From assembly GCF_019393635.1 (NCBI RefSeq), contig NC_057862.1, positions 245,309,441-245,373,440 of the forward strand: a stretch of 64,000 bases of DNA, read 5' to 3'. The position numbers and the translations under genes were made by a program. Shown here one piece after another: positions 23,983-37,656 of the stretch. A model generated the notes under the pieces. That model did no database searches. It had not been told where the DNA came from and saw only the letters and a list, made by a program, of their open reading frames with translations. Origin of the DNA: Dromiciops gliroides. Lineage: Eukaryota; Chordata; Mammalia; Microbiotheria; Microbiotheriidae. Every line of letters starts with the position of its first letter. Position 1 is the first letter of the stretch.

Positions 23983-26900
23983 AGAGAGGAAAGGCAGTAA
24001 GCACTCAGAAGCTCCTGACACAATTACTCCAGAAAAACTCCAAACACAGCATAAGACAACTCCTAGAGCAGCAGGAGCCCACAAAAAGATGGGCTAAGCT
24101 CATTTCCCCCTAAAGACAGCTTAGAAGTTCAGGAGGAGTCTGCTGTGCTGAGACAGGAGTGGGGGGCTCAACCCACAGTCACACTGGACACAGATCCAAC
24201 CCTAGGCAGGCTGTGCCAGAAAAAATTTACCCTGGAGCCTCTGAATCAGCTGCAGCACCCAACATCTTCTGGAACTAAGTTCCCAGTCCAGAAGGCTGAA
24301 CAGTTGGCCGGGGGAGTCTACAGGGGTTTCTGTGAGGAAGCTGAGGGGGAATTCAGTTGTTCTACCCTAGCTGGTACCAGGAAGAAATCTTGAGTAGCAG
24401 TGGCCCAGGTGGAAGAAGGGAGCAGGATCATCAGAGCTAACAACCACAGCAAACAAAATTTTGTTGCCTGGTTAATTAGCAAGTTGGCCTTGGGTTATTT
24501 ACAGACCAGAGCATAGGCCAGCAAGTGAAAAACCTACCCCTCCTTAAGTTGTACCACCTAGGACCCCCTGAAGCTTGGGACAGTACAGCCTGGATCAGGG
24601 TCTTACTTTAAGAAGGAGTTAAAAGTCAAGTAAAAGACAGGCAGGATGCACAAACAGAGAAGATGCAAAGGATAGAAAGTTTCTTTAGTGACAAGAAGAT
24701 CAAGGTGCACCCTCAGAAGAGGATAGCAATGCCAGGGCTCCTATAGCCAAGCTTCCAAGATAAAATATGAATTGGTCATCAGGCCATAGAGGCACTTAAA
24801 AGGACTTTGAAAATAAAGTAAGAGAGGTAGGAGAAAAAATGGAAAAAGAAATGAGAGTTATACAGGAAAGTCATGAGAAAAAAAGTCAACAGCATGAAAA
24901 GCCAAGTGGAAAAGCTCTAAGAAGAAAATAATTGCCTAAGTATTAGCATTGAACATAATGGAAGGCTAGTGATTTTATGAGAAACCAAGACACAATAAAG
25001 CAAATCCAAATGAATAAAAAAATAGAGGGCAATGTGAAATATCTTCTTGGAAAAACTGCTGACCTGGAAAATAGATCCAGGAGCGATAAAGAGCTTAGAC
25101 ACCATTTTCCAAGAGACTGTCAGGGATATCCTAGAAGCAGAAGGCAAAATAGAAATTGAAAGAATCCACCAATCACCCCCTCAAAGAGATCCCAAAAGGA
25201 AAACTTACAGGAATATTATAGGCAAATTCCAGTGCTGCCAGGTCAAGGAGAAAATATTGCAAAAAGCCAGAAAGAAACAATTCAAATACTGTGGTGCCAT
25301 GGTCAGGATAGCACAGGATCTAGCAGGTTCTACATTACAGTATAAGAGGGCATGGAGTATGATATTCTGGAGTGGAAAGAAACTGGGATTACAACCAAAA
25401 ATCACCTACCCAGCAAAACTGGGTACAATGTTTCAGGGGGGGAAATGGGACTTCAATGAAAAAGAGGACTTTCAGGCATTCACGATGAAAAGACCTGAAC
25501 TGAATAGAAAATTTTACTTTCAAATGCAAGACACTAGAGAAGCATAAAAAGGTAAACAGGGAAAAGAAATCATGAGAGATAATAAAAAGTTAAATTGTTT
25601 ACATTCCTACATGGGAAGATGATATGTCTAAATCATAAGAGCTTTCTCAGTATTAGGTCAGATGATAGGAATAAATTTAGACAGAGGGCACAGGTGGGAA
25701 TTGATTATGAAGGAATGATATCTGTAAAGCATTTTATTTTTTAGTTTTTTTTGTGGGATGGTTGGGATTAAGTGGTATGTCTAGGGTCACAGGGTTGGTG
25801 AGTGTCTTGTGTCTCAGTCTGGATCTGGGCTCAGCTCCTCCTGGGTCCAGGGCTGGTGATTTGTCCACTAGCTTTCCCATGATGACATCCTTAGGGTAAA
25901 ATTGAGGGGAGGCAGGATTGCATTGGGGAAAGGGGAAGGGGAGAAGTAGAATGGAGTGAAATCTCACATAAAAGAAGCAGGAAAGGGCTTATGGAGTGGG
26001 GGCAGAGATGGGGAAGGAGTGGGACTGTGAATAATCCTTATACTCAACAGAATTGGCTCAAAGACCTTAATCTCATCAGAGTTGACTCAAGGAGTGAATA
26101 ACATACACACTCAATTGGGTGGAATAATCTATCTAACCTTGCAAGAAAGTAGGAGGGGAAGGGGATAAAGAGGGAGGAGTGAAAGAAGGGAATGAAGAGT
26201 GGGGGAGGGGCAATGAGAAGCAAAACACTTTTGAGGAGGGATAGGGTAAAAGAAGATAGAAAATAGAGTAAATATCATGGGAAGATGATTGATTGAAAAT
26301 GATGAGAATTGACTGAGGATGATGATGAGGATTGATGCATGATGATGATGATGATGGCAAAATGTATGGTACTTACTTTGCTGGGCTATTGTGAAGAAAA
26401 TTCTTCATCAAGTTTAAGGTATTATAAATATTATCTATTACTGTTGTTGCAATAATCAATCTCGTGGGTTTATTGTAAGGAAATCTCTCTTTAAAGAACT
26501 ATATAAATGCAGTGTACTATATAAAAAATGATGAGTGGGATGCTATCAGAAAGACCTGGAGGGACCTGCATGAGCTGATGCAAAGTGAAATGTACTGTAT
26601 ACAACATAACAGTAATATTGTGAGATGATCTGCTGTGAATGATTTGGTTATTTTCAGCAATGCAATGATCTAAGATAACTCTGAAGGTCTTAATGAAAAA
26701 TTCAGTCCATGTACAGAGAGAGAACTGATGGTATTTGAAAACAGATTGAAGCATAATTTTTTTTGTTAGTTCCTTAATCTTAAGTTTTGTTTTTGTCTGT
26801 TTTCTTTCACAACCTGCCTAATGTGGAGATGTTTTGCATGACTGCTCATGTATAACTTATATTGAATTGCTTGAGTTCTTGCGGGGGAAGGGAGGGAGGA

Positions 26901-26994
26901 AGAGAAGTTGGAACACAAAGTATTAAAAAAAATTGATATTAAAATTTGTTTTTACATGTAATTTGGAAAATAAAATTCTAAATAAAAAAAAATG
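23983..26994 (+). mobile_element. HAL1-like element (ORF1-only L1 relative), near full length
   Basis: A plus-strand LINE of about 3.0 kb: 5' region (about 23990-24800), ORF1, then directly a purine-rich section and 3'-UTR with poly-A at about 26983-26992, with no ORF2. ORF1 is recognisable in the 25047-25547 frame (RIHQSPPQRDPKRKTYRNII, then a region with GKKLGLQPKITYPAKL), which is the central and C-terminal RNA-binding part of L1 ORF1p. The N-terminal part is in other, broken frames. A 9-bp duplication AATTAGGCT occurs at 23974-23982 and 26995-27003. ORF1-only organisation is the definition of HAL1. An internally deleted L1 is the alternative. Confidence 0.7.
25735..25880 (-). mobile_element. 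Old antisense SINE inside the HAL1-like element
   Basis: Divergent antisense unit: 'ttgggattaagtggtatgtc', 'agggtcacagggttgg', 'tccagggctggtgatttgtcc'. It shows that the host element is not recent. Confidence 0.7.
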
Positions 26995-27227
26995 AATTAG
27001 GCTGCTTTTCTCAAAAAGGCAACAAAGCTAAGAATTAATTGACCTGGAGATGGGACAATGCTCAAGTTCCACTTTCCTGGACATAGCTTCCTGGAACCCT
27101 CTGATCATATTGATTTGATTTCCTGATCATCTGAAGGCATAAAAAAAGTTTACTTATATTGGGTCATGGCTCTCCAGAATTGGTAGATGACTCAAACCTG
27201 GGGGAGTTATTATATGCTTTCCTTGCT

Positions 27228-27230
<3 letters not shown>

Positions 27231-27304
<74 letters not shown>
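27231..27304 (+). repeat. (CT)n microsatellite
   Basis: A run of about 36 CT units between the HAL1-like element and the decayed plus-strand L1. Confidence 0.97.
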
Positions 27305-27309
<5 letters not shown>

Positions 27310-27499
27310 GCAACCTATGCTAAGTGAGCCTGCAGAGTTTTACCTGGAAGGGCAATGATCATGACAGGCTCTGGATAAGACTACCCTGGTACAGACGATT
27401 GAATGAAACCTCTCCTGAGGTCCTTAAGGAACACAACATGCATTATTCATAGACCAGAGAATACAGACCAGCACCAAAGAATGTTCCACTATGGCTTCT

Positions 27500-30303
27500 A
27501 ATTTACACTAAAGCATGGAAACTGTCCCTAATATAAAACCCAAAATCAGATAATAAGGCTTTAAAAATGAATAAACAGAAGAAGAGAATATTGTTAAAGA
27601 GTATTATATAGGCAAGAATACTCAAGACACAAAATCTAGAAAAAGGGAATAACTCCACATTATCTAAAAGCAAAACCACAAAGAAAGTAATAAATTTGAC
27701 ACAAACGTACTGTAGTTTCTGAAGCAATTAAGCAAGCCATTAAGCAAGAGGTTATAAATGATATTATAAATTAAGTTGGAGCTCTAGAGGAAAGGAGAGC
27801 TCTAGAGAAAATAATTTTTAAAATAACAAGCAAGTTAGAACAAAAGCTGCAAAAGCCTATAGAAGTAACAGACTCCTTAAAAATTTGACTGAATAAGATG
27901 TAGATCAATGACTATGTAATAAGAAATATTGGAACATCATAATAATGGGAAAATGTCAGAAAATATAAGTTATCCCCTATCAAAAACAACTGTCCAGGAA
28001 AATAAATCAAGAATAAATCATACTACTTCATTATGAAAATGTCTGTTTTATTTCTTAAGTTCAGAATATATTTAAAACCACATGCAAAAAAAGAGATTAT
28101 TTAAGAATCATAAGACTATTTGAAAAACTCAACTATTTAAAAAAAAAGACCTTGGTACCATATTCCAAGAATTTGTGCATAAAAACTAGATAGACATATT
28201 AGAACCAGGGGGAAAAGTGAAAGTAGAAAGAATCTAATGATGATACACATCAAGAATTCCCTAAAGGAAATTATCTCAGTAACATTATAGTCTAAATCCA
28301 GAACTTCAAAGTTAAAACCAAACAAAGAAAAACACTACAAATAGTCATAAAAAAGTTTGAGTGCTGAGAAGTCACAGCCAAGATCACACAAGACCTAGAA
28401 CGATACTCCAGAAAACAAAATATGAAAACATACAACCCAAAATAGCTTACTTATCAATGTTGAGTATATCCTTACAGAGGGAAAAAATATGACCTTTAAT
28501 GAGCTAGAAGATTATTAAGTATTCTTGATGATGAGAATAGTACTGAGTAAATACTTTGAAATGCAAATACAAGAATAAATAGAAACAGAGAAGTAAACAT
28601 AGCTGAGCAATTGGAAGGGACTATATGCAATGATGAAGATTTTATATTCTAATAAAGAGAGGAAATGTGCTCCCTCAGAAAATGGAATTTAATGTCATCA
28701 AAAGTCATAGAAGGAGTAAATAAAACAGTGATCCTAAGAACAGTTTTGTTAGAGCTCCAGAGAAAATAAGCAATATACTAGAGAAGAAAGGAAGAAGAAA
28801 ATGAAACCTACCCTCACATAATTCAATATGTTTGAGAAATAGACAATTAAAACGTGGATGAAGGAGTAGGGGAATCAGGCAACACATGAGCCTAATTTTC
28901 ACCTGAACCAGACAAAGAAAAATTGAACACATGAACACAAACACACACACACACAGAGTTTAGTATAGAAATGCATTTAACACTACCAGAACCAAAATAG
29001 GGATAGAGGAAGTAGGTACTAGGTAGATTCAGAGAGGGATTAATTTTAACCCAAATAAACTGCAACATATGAGAGTAGATCATGAAGGGGAAAAAAGGTA
29101 AAAGCCTATGGCTGGAGATTTCACAGAAAAAGGAGCCATGCAAAGAAGGATATTGATAAATATAGCTCACTACTATTTAGCACATTTCTCTTTGAACATC
29201 CTTTGTAAATTCTTCGTAAAGGGGAAGGGGTGGTGGGAGAAAGAGATAGAAAAATGTAAAGATGAAATGGAGAAAAATATACAAATAAAAATTTAAAATA
29301 GAACCCAACAGTATGCTACATGCAATACTTAAAACAGAAAGATTTATATAGACTTAAGAAAGGGAGCAGAAGCAAAATCTATTCTTCTTCAGGCTAACAC
29401 AAAAGCTGGGGTAACAATCATGAACTCACCCAAGACAACAGCAAAAATAAGCTTAATTAAAAGAGATCAGTAGGGAAACTACATTATGTTTAAAGTACCA
29501 TAGACAATGAATTAATATCATGCAAATGGAAGAGTATCTAAATATCTTAAGGAAACGTTAATTTGTAAAAAGAAATAGGCAGGGGTATCTAGGTGGCGCA
29601 GTGGATAAAGCACCAGCCCTAGATTCAGGAGTACCTGAGTTCAAATCTGGCCTCGAACACTTGACACTTACTGGCTGTGTGACCCTGGGCAAGTCACTTG
29701 ACCCCCAATGCCCCACAAAAAAAAAAAAAGAAAGAAATAGACAGTAAGAGGATCTTAATGTCCCTATCAAACTTAGAGAAATCTTCCTAAAAGATAAACA
29801 AGAAGAAAAAGACCTGAATCAATTTTTGAAGTTAGATATGACAGGTATCTGGCAAATAAGGAGTATACACATTCCCACCTATAAAAGGCACCTTTGCCAT
29901 TACCATGTATTAAAGCTCACAAACATCATGAATAAATTCAGAAAAGCAAAAACAATAAACTCTTTATTGATCACAACATTATAAAATTTTATTCAGTAAG
30001 AGACTTTAGAAGAGAACAACACTATCAAAATGTCTACATGTGAAGCCTCAAAGGGGAAGATGAATTGTTCTGAAGACCAAAAAGCCTTCTTGGAAGAGCT
30101 CAAAAAGTATTTTAAAAATCAAATAAGAGAAGTAAAAGGAAAAAAATGTGAAAAGAAATGAGAATTATACAAGAAAATTATGGCAGCAAAAAGGCCAACA
30201 GCTTGAAAAAGGAAGCACAGGAATTGACTGAAGAAAACAATTCCTTAAAAAACACAATTGGCCAAATGGAAAATGAGGGCAAAAGCTGTCTGAAGAAAAT
30301 AAT
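27500..30303 (+). mobile_element. Heavily decayed plus-strand L1 fragments
   Basis: L1 ORF1-like stretches at 28.05-28.56 kb and 29.99-30.30 kb; the latter starts near an ATG giving MSTCEASKGKMNCSEDQKAF. The intervening sequence is AT-rich and mostly unrecognisable. A (CA)n tract lies at about 28938-28955. Confidence 0.55.
29583..29730 (+). mobile_element. Young SINE
   Basis: A full unit, flanked by near-perfect 14-bp duplications AAAGAAATAGGCAG (29569-29582) and AAAGAAATAGACAG (29731-29744). Confidence 0.92.
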
Positions 30304-30498
30304 TCTTGCTTTCCTTCTAATTTTGACTGTGTTGGTTTTACTTGTGAAAAAACTTTTTAACTTCATGTAATCAGAATTAACCATTTTTATATCTTGTGAT
30401 ACTCTTTATCTTGTTTAGTCATAAACTTTTTCTTTATCCATAGATCTTCCAAGTAACATTTTACATGCACCCCTAATTTATGCATGTTATCACTCTTT

Positions 30499-32212
30499 TT
30501 TAAAAAAAATATTTATGTATTTAGAATTTTCCCCAAGTTACATGTAAAAAAACAACAAATTTTTCACATTGGTTGTTTAAAACTTTGCATTCCAAATTTT
30601 CTTCCTCTCTCCCTCCTCACCTCTCCCTAAGAAATCAAGCAATTTAATATAAGTTATACATTTACAATCATGCCAAACATCTCCACATTAGTCAGGTTGT
30701 GAAAGAAAACAGAAAAAATTACTTTAGAAAGAGGAACTAACAAATAAAATTATACTTCAATCTGTATTCAGATACCATCAGTTCTTTCTCTGTTGATGGT
30801 TTGCATTTTTCATATGTCCTTCTTATAGCATCCTGCTCATCATTTCTTTCACAATTACTATTGGTAACTGTATTACCTTCCATCCTATTCCCTCCCCTTG
30901 ATATTTACCCTATTTTCTATCTTCTTTCACTCTATCCCTCCTCAAAAGTGTTTTTCTTTTTTGCTGCCCCCTCCCCCAATCTGACCTCCATTCCTTCACC
31001 TCTCCCCCCCCATCCCCTTCCCTTCCCACCTTCCCTCAGGGCAAAATATATTACTATACCCACTTGAGTGTGCATGTTATTCCCTCTTTGAGCCAATTTT
31101 TATGAGAATAAGGCTTACTCACTCCCCTTCTCCTTTCCCATCTTCCCCTCTATTTTTTATTCATTTGACTTTGCTTTATTGTGTCTTGTTTTCTCATAAA
31201 GTCATTAGCCTCTATTTGCTCTATCCTATTTCTGAAGCAATGATTTTCTTCAGAAAGCTTTTGCACCTCCTTTTTCATTTGGCCAATTTGACTTTTCAAG
31301 CTATTGAATTTTTTTCATGTCCCTCCTACATCACTCTCATTTCTCTTTCCATTTTTTCCTCTGCCCTTCTTAATTTTCCCTCTATCTCTCTTACTTTATC
31401 TTCAAAGTCCTTTTTAAGCACTTCCATAGCCTGAGACCAATTCATATTTTTCTAGGAAGCTTTGGATGTAAGAGCTTTGACTTTTTTATCTTCTTCTGAG
31501 GGTGTATTTTGATCTACCTTGCCACCAAAGAAACTTTTGATGGTCTGCTGCTTTCTCTGCCTGCTCATTCTGTCTGCCTATTTTTTGGCTTTTAACTCCT
31601 TAACATGTAGAGATGCTTCCAGGATGCATTGTCCCAAGCTACAGGGGATCCCATATGGTACCATTTAGGCTCATTCTCAGCCTGCCTTGCTTGTAAGTAA
31701 CCATGGTCTGCTTGCTCTTAACCCAGAAGCAGAACTCTGATTGAAATCTGATTTTCTATGGTCAAAAGTTTGGTGTACCTGTGCCCCTCCCCCACTGTGC
31801 CTCTGCCACTCAAGTCTGCTTCCTGGTCAACATGCTCTACCTCTGCTCTTGTAGAGACCCCCACTATCCCCCCCTCCCCCAGGTCACAACTGGATCCCCT
31901 CACCAGCCCATGAGCTGAGTTTCAGAAAAAGCTGCTGATGCTGAAGATTATGAGGCTCCAGAGGCACAGCCTGCCTGGGGCTGGATCTGCGCTGCATGCT
32001 GAGCTCCTCTCTCACCCTGTACAGCTGACGATCCCTGCCACCCATTTAAGCCATCTTTGGTTCAAAAATAGTTTTACTCTATTCTTTTGTAGGTTTTGCT
32101 GCTCCAGGAGTTGTCTTATGCATTTTTTTGGAGGTATGTGGACGAATTTTTCAGGAGCTTGGAGTCAAACCTTTCCGTCACCATCTTGGCTTTGCCCCAT
32201 GACACTCTTTAT
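30499..32212 (-). mobile_element. HAL1-like element with an internal deletion, nested in the old L1
   Basis: The antisense copy begins with the L1/HAL1 3'-UTR (poly-T at about 30495-30500) and ends at the 5' terminus near 32205 ('catcttggctttgcccc'). Its 5' 0.9 kb parallels 24.0-25.0 kb in reverse. The ORF1 central and C-terminal part seen in the plus-strand copy is missing at about 31150. The 8-bp duplication CACTCTTT lies at 30491-30498 and 32213-32220, and the old L1 resumes exactly there. Confidence 0.72.
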
Positions 32213-32882
32213 GTCTAAATCATGTACCCATCTGTATCTCATCTTGATACACAGTGCAAGATGTTGGTCTATGCCAAAATTCTTCCAAATTGACCCCAAA
32301 GTTTGAATCTTTGGCTTGATCAAATACTAGATTACTATGGTCATTTTCTATAGCATATCACATACCCAATTTATTCCATTGATCCACCACTTTATTTCTT
32401 AGGCAATACCAGATTGTTTTCATGATTACCACTTTATATAATTGTTTGAAATATGGTACTGCTAGGCCACCTTTCTCACATTTTCAAAATTGATTCTCTT
32501 GAAATATTTTTGACCTTGTTTTCTTCCAGATTAATTTTTATTATCATTGTTATTATTTTTTCCATCTCCATAAAATAATTCTTTGGTAGTTTGATCATTA
32601 TGACATTGAGTAAGTAAATTAATTGAGGTAGAATTGTTGTTATTTGTATTTTTTGGCTTGTCCCAGCCATGAGCAAATAATATTTCTCTACTTCTTTAGA
32701 TCTGTCTTTATGTGTGAAAAGTGTTTTGAAATTGTGTTCATAAAGTTTCTGGGTTTGTCTTGGCAGGTACAATCCCAAGTATTTTATATTGTCTACAGTT
32801 ATTGTAAATGAAATTTCTGTGTTTTGTTGTGTTGGAATGCTGTGTTTTATTGGCAACATATAGAAATGCTGATGATTCATGG

Positions 32883-32883
<1 letters not shown>

Positions 32884-32919
<36 letters not shown>
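32884..32919 (+). repeat. (TG)n microsatellite in the L1 remnant
   Basis: About 17 TG units inside the reverse-transcriptase remnant of the old L1. Confidence 0.95.
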
Positions 32920-32921
<2 letters not shown>

Positions 32922-33218
32922 CAATTTTGCTGAAGTTAATTGTCCCAACTAGTTTTTTAGTTGATTCTCTAGGGTTCTCTAAGTATACCATCATATTGTC
33001 TGAAAAAGTAATTGTTTTCTTTCCCACATTACTTATTCTTATTCCATCAATTTCTTTTTCTTGTCTTATTGCTATAGCTAGCATGTCTACAATTGTGGTG
33101 ATAATGGACATCCTTGCTTCACCCCAATCTTATTGGAAAGGCTTCTAGTTTGTCCCCATTGTAGATAATCCTTGCTCTTGGCTTCAGATAGATACTTATC
33201 ATTTTAAAAAAGGCTTCA

Positions 33219-33371
33219 GGTGCAGCTTGGTGGCACAGTGGGTAAAGCACTGGTCCTGGATTCAGGAGGACCTGAGTTCAAATCTGGACTCAGACACTTG
33301 ACAATTACTAGCTGTGTGACCCTGGGCAACTCACTTAACCCTCACTGCCCTACAAAAACAAAAACAAAAAC
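33219..33371 (+). mobile_element. Young SINE in the old L1
   Basis: A full body with an (ACAAAA)n tail, flanked by AGGCTTCA at 33211-33218 and 33372-33379. Confidence 0.88.
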
Positions 33372-34168
33372 AGGCTTCACTTATTCTTATGTTTTCTAGT
33401 TTTTTTTAATAGTTATGTGTATTATATTGTGTCAAAGGCTTTTTCTGCACTGATTGATATAATCATGAGTTTTATTGTTTTTGTTACTAATGTGGTCAAT
33501 TATGCTTATATTTCTCCTAATATTGAACCAGCTCTGTACTTCCCACATAGCCTATTTTATTGTTATATTGTTGGTTGGTTGGTTTGCCCTAACACAAGCT
33601 CATAGTTTTATTTATGAGTTTAAAGTTTTTCCCCCAATTTTATTTCCTCCTTTGATTTTCAGGGTTCTTATTTTGGTGTTTAATTGGAGTTTTTTCATTC
33701 ATTCATTTTCTATTTTTAGGTTGAATGCCCAATCTGCCTTTTCTCTCATTTTTATCACTGTTTAGAGAGATACATTTTCCAGTACATATTGCTTTGGCTG
33801 CATTTCACAAATTTTGGTATGTTGTCTCATTTTTGTTATTATTTCTTTGTTATTATCTCAAAAGTCCATTGACTTTTTTTCTACAATTCATTCTATGACC
33901 CACTCATTATTTAGAAATAGAGTATTTCATTTCCAATGAATTTTTAATCTATGTTTCTATGACTTTTCATTAAATATAATTTTATTGCACTATGGACTAA
34001 AAGGCATCCATTTAATATTTCTTTTTCTCTGCACCTGTTTGTGAGATTTTTATGCCCTCATACATGGTCAGTTTTTGTGAAGGTGTCATGTAGAGAACTG
34101 AGAAAAGGGTATACTCCTTTCTATTCCTATTCAATTTTCTCCAGAGAGCTATCATATCCAACTTTTCT

Positions 34169-34367
34169 TTTCTCTTCTTTTCTTTTTCTTTTTCTTTTCT
34201 TTCTTTCTTTCTTTTCTTTTTTCTTTTCTTTTCTTTTTTTTTTTGGTGGGGCAAGTGCCCAGTGTTACACAGCTAGTAAATGTCGAGTGTCTGAGGCCGG
34301 ATTTGAACTCAGGTGTTCCTGAATCCAGGGCCAGAGCTTTATCTACTGTGCCACCTAGCTGTCCCCC
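34169..34367 (-). mobile_element. Young SINE with long pyrimidine tail
   Basis: An antisense copy whose tail is (TTTTC/TTCTT)n on the plus strand (34169-34242). Perfect 16-bp duplication CATATCCAACTTTTCT at 34153-34168 and 34368-34383. Confidence 0.94.
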
Positions 34368-36079
34368 CATATCCAACTTTTCTAAAATTCTATTCATCCC
34401 AACATCTTTCTTATTTATTTTATGTTAAATTTATATAGTTCTGGGGTGTTAAAATTGAGGTCTTCCTCTAGTATACTTTTTTTTGTCTATTTCCTCTTAT
34501 AATTCATTTAACTTTTCCTTTAAGAATCTGGATGCTATTTCATTTGGTGCAAGTATCTTCAGTATTGATAGCACTTCATCATCTTTTAGAAAGATGAAGT
34601 TTCCCTGAATATCTTTTTTAATTAGTTCTATTTTTGATTCCTGCTTTTTAAAATTTAAGCTGAATCATAATAGATTCTGTTCCAGCCCCTTATTTTTACT
34701 CTCTCTATGTTCTTCTTTTTCTAGCATGCTTCCTGAAAACATTTCTTAGATTCTGGCTTCTTATCCATCCTACTATCCTCTTCTGTTTTATGGGTGAGTT
34801 CATCCCATTTGCATTCATGGTTATAATTACAAATTGTGTGTTTCCATCCTATTTTCTTCTGTCTATCTCTCTCTTCTTTTCACTCTATCCCTCCTCAAAA
34901 GTCTGCTTTGCTTCTGACTGCTGCCTCCCTTATTCCATTCCTTCTGTTATTACTCCACCTCTTTTTTAGCCCCTTCTCCTCCTACTTCTTTTTGGGTAAG
35001 ATAGATTTCTATACTTAAGTATGTGTGTGTATGTACACACTCACACTATATATATATGTATATATATATATATATTATATACACATATATATATATATTC
35101 TTCCCTCTTTGAACAAATTCAGATGAGAATGATGTTCAAACATTGCCTGTCCCACCTCATTTTCTCCTTCACTGTAAAAAAAAACAACAACCTCTTCCTT
35201 ACATGCCTCTTGCTCATGCCCTCTGTCTTTGTAGATTCTGTCTAACAACCCTAATAATCATCAAGTTCTTAGGAGTTATGTGTAACATCCTCCCATATAG
35301 TAATATAAACAGTTTAACCCTATTACTTCCCTTATGAATTCTCTTTCATATTTATTTTTTTCTATCCTTCTCTTGGTCTTGTGTTTGAATGTTGAATTTT
35401 CTATTCATGTCTGGTCTTTTCATCAGAAATACTTCAAAGTCCTATATTTTATAAATGTCCCTTTACCCTTAAAGGATTAACTCAGTTTTTCTGGGTTTTA
35501 TTCTTGGTTATTATCCTAGCTTCTTTACATTCCATGATATCATATTCCAAGCCCTCCACCCAATTAAAGTGGAAGCCACTAAATCTTGTGTGACCATGAC
35601 AGTAGCTCCATGATATTTGAACAGCCTCTTTCTGGCTGCTTGCAATATTTTCTCCTTTACCCAGGAGCTCTGGAATTTGGCTGTAATATTTGTGGGACTT
35701 TTCATTTTGCAATCTGTTTCAGGAGGTGATTGACAGATTCTTTCAATTTCTATTTTATCCCTTCTAAGATATAATAACCCTTCTCAAAATATGATGTTTT
35801 GCCTCTTTTTTGATCATTGCTTTCAGGTAATCCAATAATTCTTCAACTATATCTCCTCAATTTCCTAGGTCAGTTGTTTTTCCAATGAGATATTTCACAT
35901 TTTTTCTTTATTTTTCATTCTTTTTAAACTTTGTTTTATTGTTTCTTAATGTTTCATGGAGTCATAAACTTAGATTTAGCTAATTCTAATTTTTAAGGAA
36001 TTATTTTCTTTAGCAAATTTTTGCACCTTTTATTATCCAATTCTACCTTTTCAAGAGTTCTTTACTTCAGTGAATTTTT

Positions 36080-36214
36080 TTTTTGGCTGGCAATGGGGGT
36101 TAAGTGACTTGCCCAGGGTCACACAGCTAGTAAGTGTCTGAGGCCGGATTTGAACTCAGGTACTCCTGAATCCAAGGCCGGTGCTTTATCCACTGCGCCA
36201 CCTAGCCGCCCCCA
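36080..36214 (-). mobile_element. Young SINE in the L1 ORF1 remnant
   Basis: An antisense, near-consensus copy. Perfect 16-bp duplication ACTTCAGTGAATTTTT at 36064-36079 and 36215-36230. Confidence 0.95.
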
Positions 36215-36324
36215 ACTTCAGTGAATTTTTGTGCAGCTTTTACCATTTGGCCATTTCCATCTTTTAAGATGTTATTTTCTTCACATTTTTGCATCTCTTT
36301 CATCAAGCTATTAATTCTCTTTTC

Positions 36325-37656
36325 TTTTTTTTTTGAGTTGTACTCAATAAATCTATATTTTTTCAATCTTTTCCAGTTACATATAAAGATAGCTTTCATT
36401 TTTTCCAGTTACATGTAAAAATAGTTTTCAACATTTGTTTTTATAACATTTTCAGCTCCAAATTTTTCTTCCTCCTTCCCCAAGACAGAAAGAAATCTGA
36501 TATAGGTTATATATGTACAATCACATTAAACATATTTCTGCATTAGTCATCTTGTGAAAGAAGAATCAGAACAAAGGGGGAAAACCTCAAAAAAAGAAAA
36601 AAAAACCAAAAAGAATAGAAATAATATCGTTCACTCTGCATTAAGATTCTCAGTTCTTTTTTCTGGATGTAGAGAGCATTTTCTATCATGAGTCCTTTCG
36701 AATTGTCTTGGTTCATTGTATTACTGAGAAGAGCTAAGTCTATCACAGTTGATCATCACACAATGTTGCTGTTACTGTGTACAATGTTCTCCTGGTTCTA
36801 CTCACTTCACTCAGCATCAGTCCACTTAAGTCTTTCCAGGTTTTTCTGAAATCATTACGTTCACGTATCACAACTTGTTCAGACATTCCCCAAGTGATGG
36901 GTATCTCTTCAATTTCCAATTCTTTGCTACCACAAAGAGAGCTGTTATAAATCTTTTTGTACATGTGGGTCCTTTTCCCTTTTTATGATCTCCTTGGGAT
37001 AGAGACCTAGTGGTGGTATTACTGGGTCAAAGGGTATATACAGTTTGGGAATTGTTCCAATTTGTTCTCCAGAATGGTTAAATCAGTTCACAACTCCACC
37101 AACAATGCATCAGTGTTCCAATTTTTCCACATCTTCTCCAACACTTATTATTTTCCCTTTTTTTGTCACATTAGCCAATCTGCTAGTTGTGAAGTGGTGC
37201 CTCAGTGTTGTTTTAATTTGCATTTCTCTAATCAATAGTGATTTAGAGCATTTTTTTATATGGTAATAACTGTGATTTCTTCATCTGAAAACTGCTTGTT
37301 CATATCTTTTTACCATTTCTCAATTGGGGAATGACTTGTATTTTTATAAATTTGACTTAATTTGCTATATATTTTAGAAATTAGGCCTTTATCAGAAATA
37401 CTGGCTATAAAAATTGTTCCCCAGCTTTGTGCTTTTCTTCTAATCTTGGCTGCATTACTTCTGTTTGTACAAAACCTTTTAAATTTGATGTAATTAAAAT
37501 GATCCATTTTGCATTTCATAATATTCTCTATCTCTTGTTTGGTCATAAATTTTCTCCTCTCCATAGATCTGAGAGGTAAACTATTCCTTCCTCTCCTAAT
37601 TTGCTTATAGTATCACACTTTATGTCTAAATCATGTGCCCATTTTGACTATATTTG
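36325..37656 (-). mobile_element. 5'-truncated L1 inserted in the old L1
   Basis: An antisense L1 3' end (3'-UTR then ORF2 C terminus, ending within ORF2). Perfect 14-bp duplication TTAATTCTCTTTTC at 36311-36324 and 37657-37670, with the host ORF1 sequence continuing on either side. Confidence 0.92.

Noticed and set aside
25047..25547. 166-codon frame as a host gene
   Set aside because: Its sequence is L1/HAL1 ORF1, and it sits inside an element with a poly-A and flanking duplications.
27231..27304. Tandem repeats considered as a CRISPR-like or satellite array
   Set aside because: Pure dinucleotide, no spacers, vertebrate context.
32476..33111. 211-codon minus-strand frame
   Set aside because: L1 ORF2 remnant interrupted by a (TG)n microsatellite.
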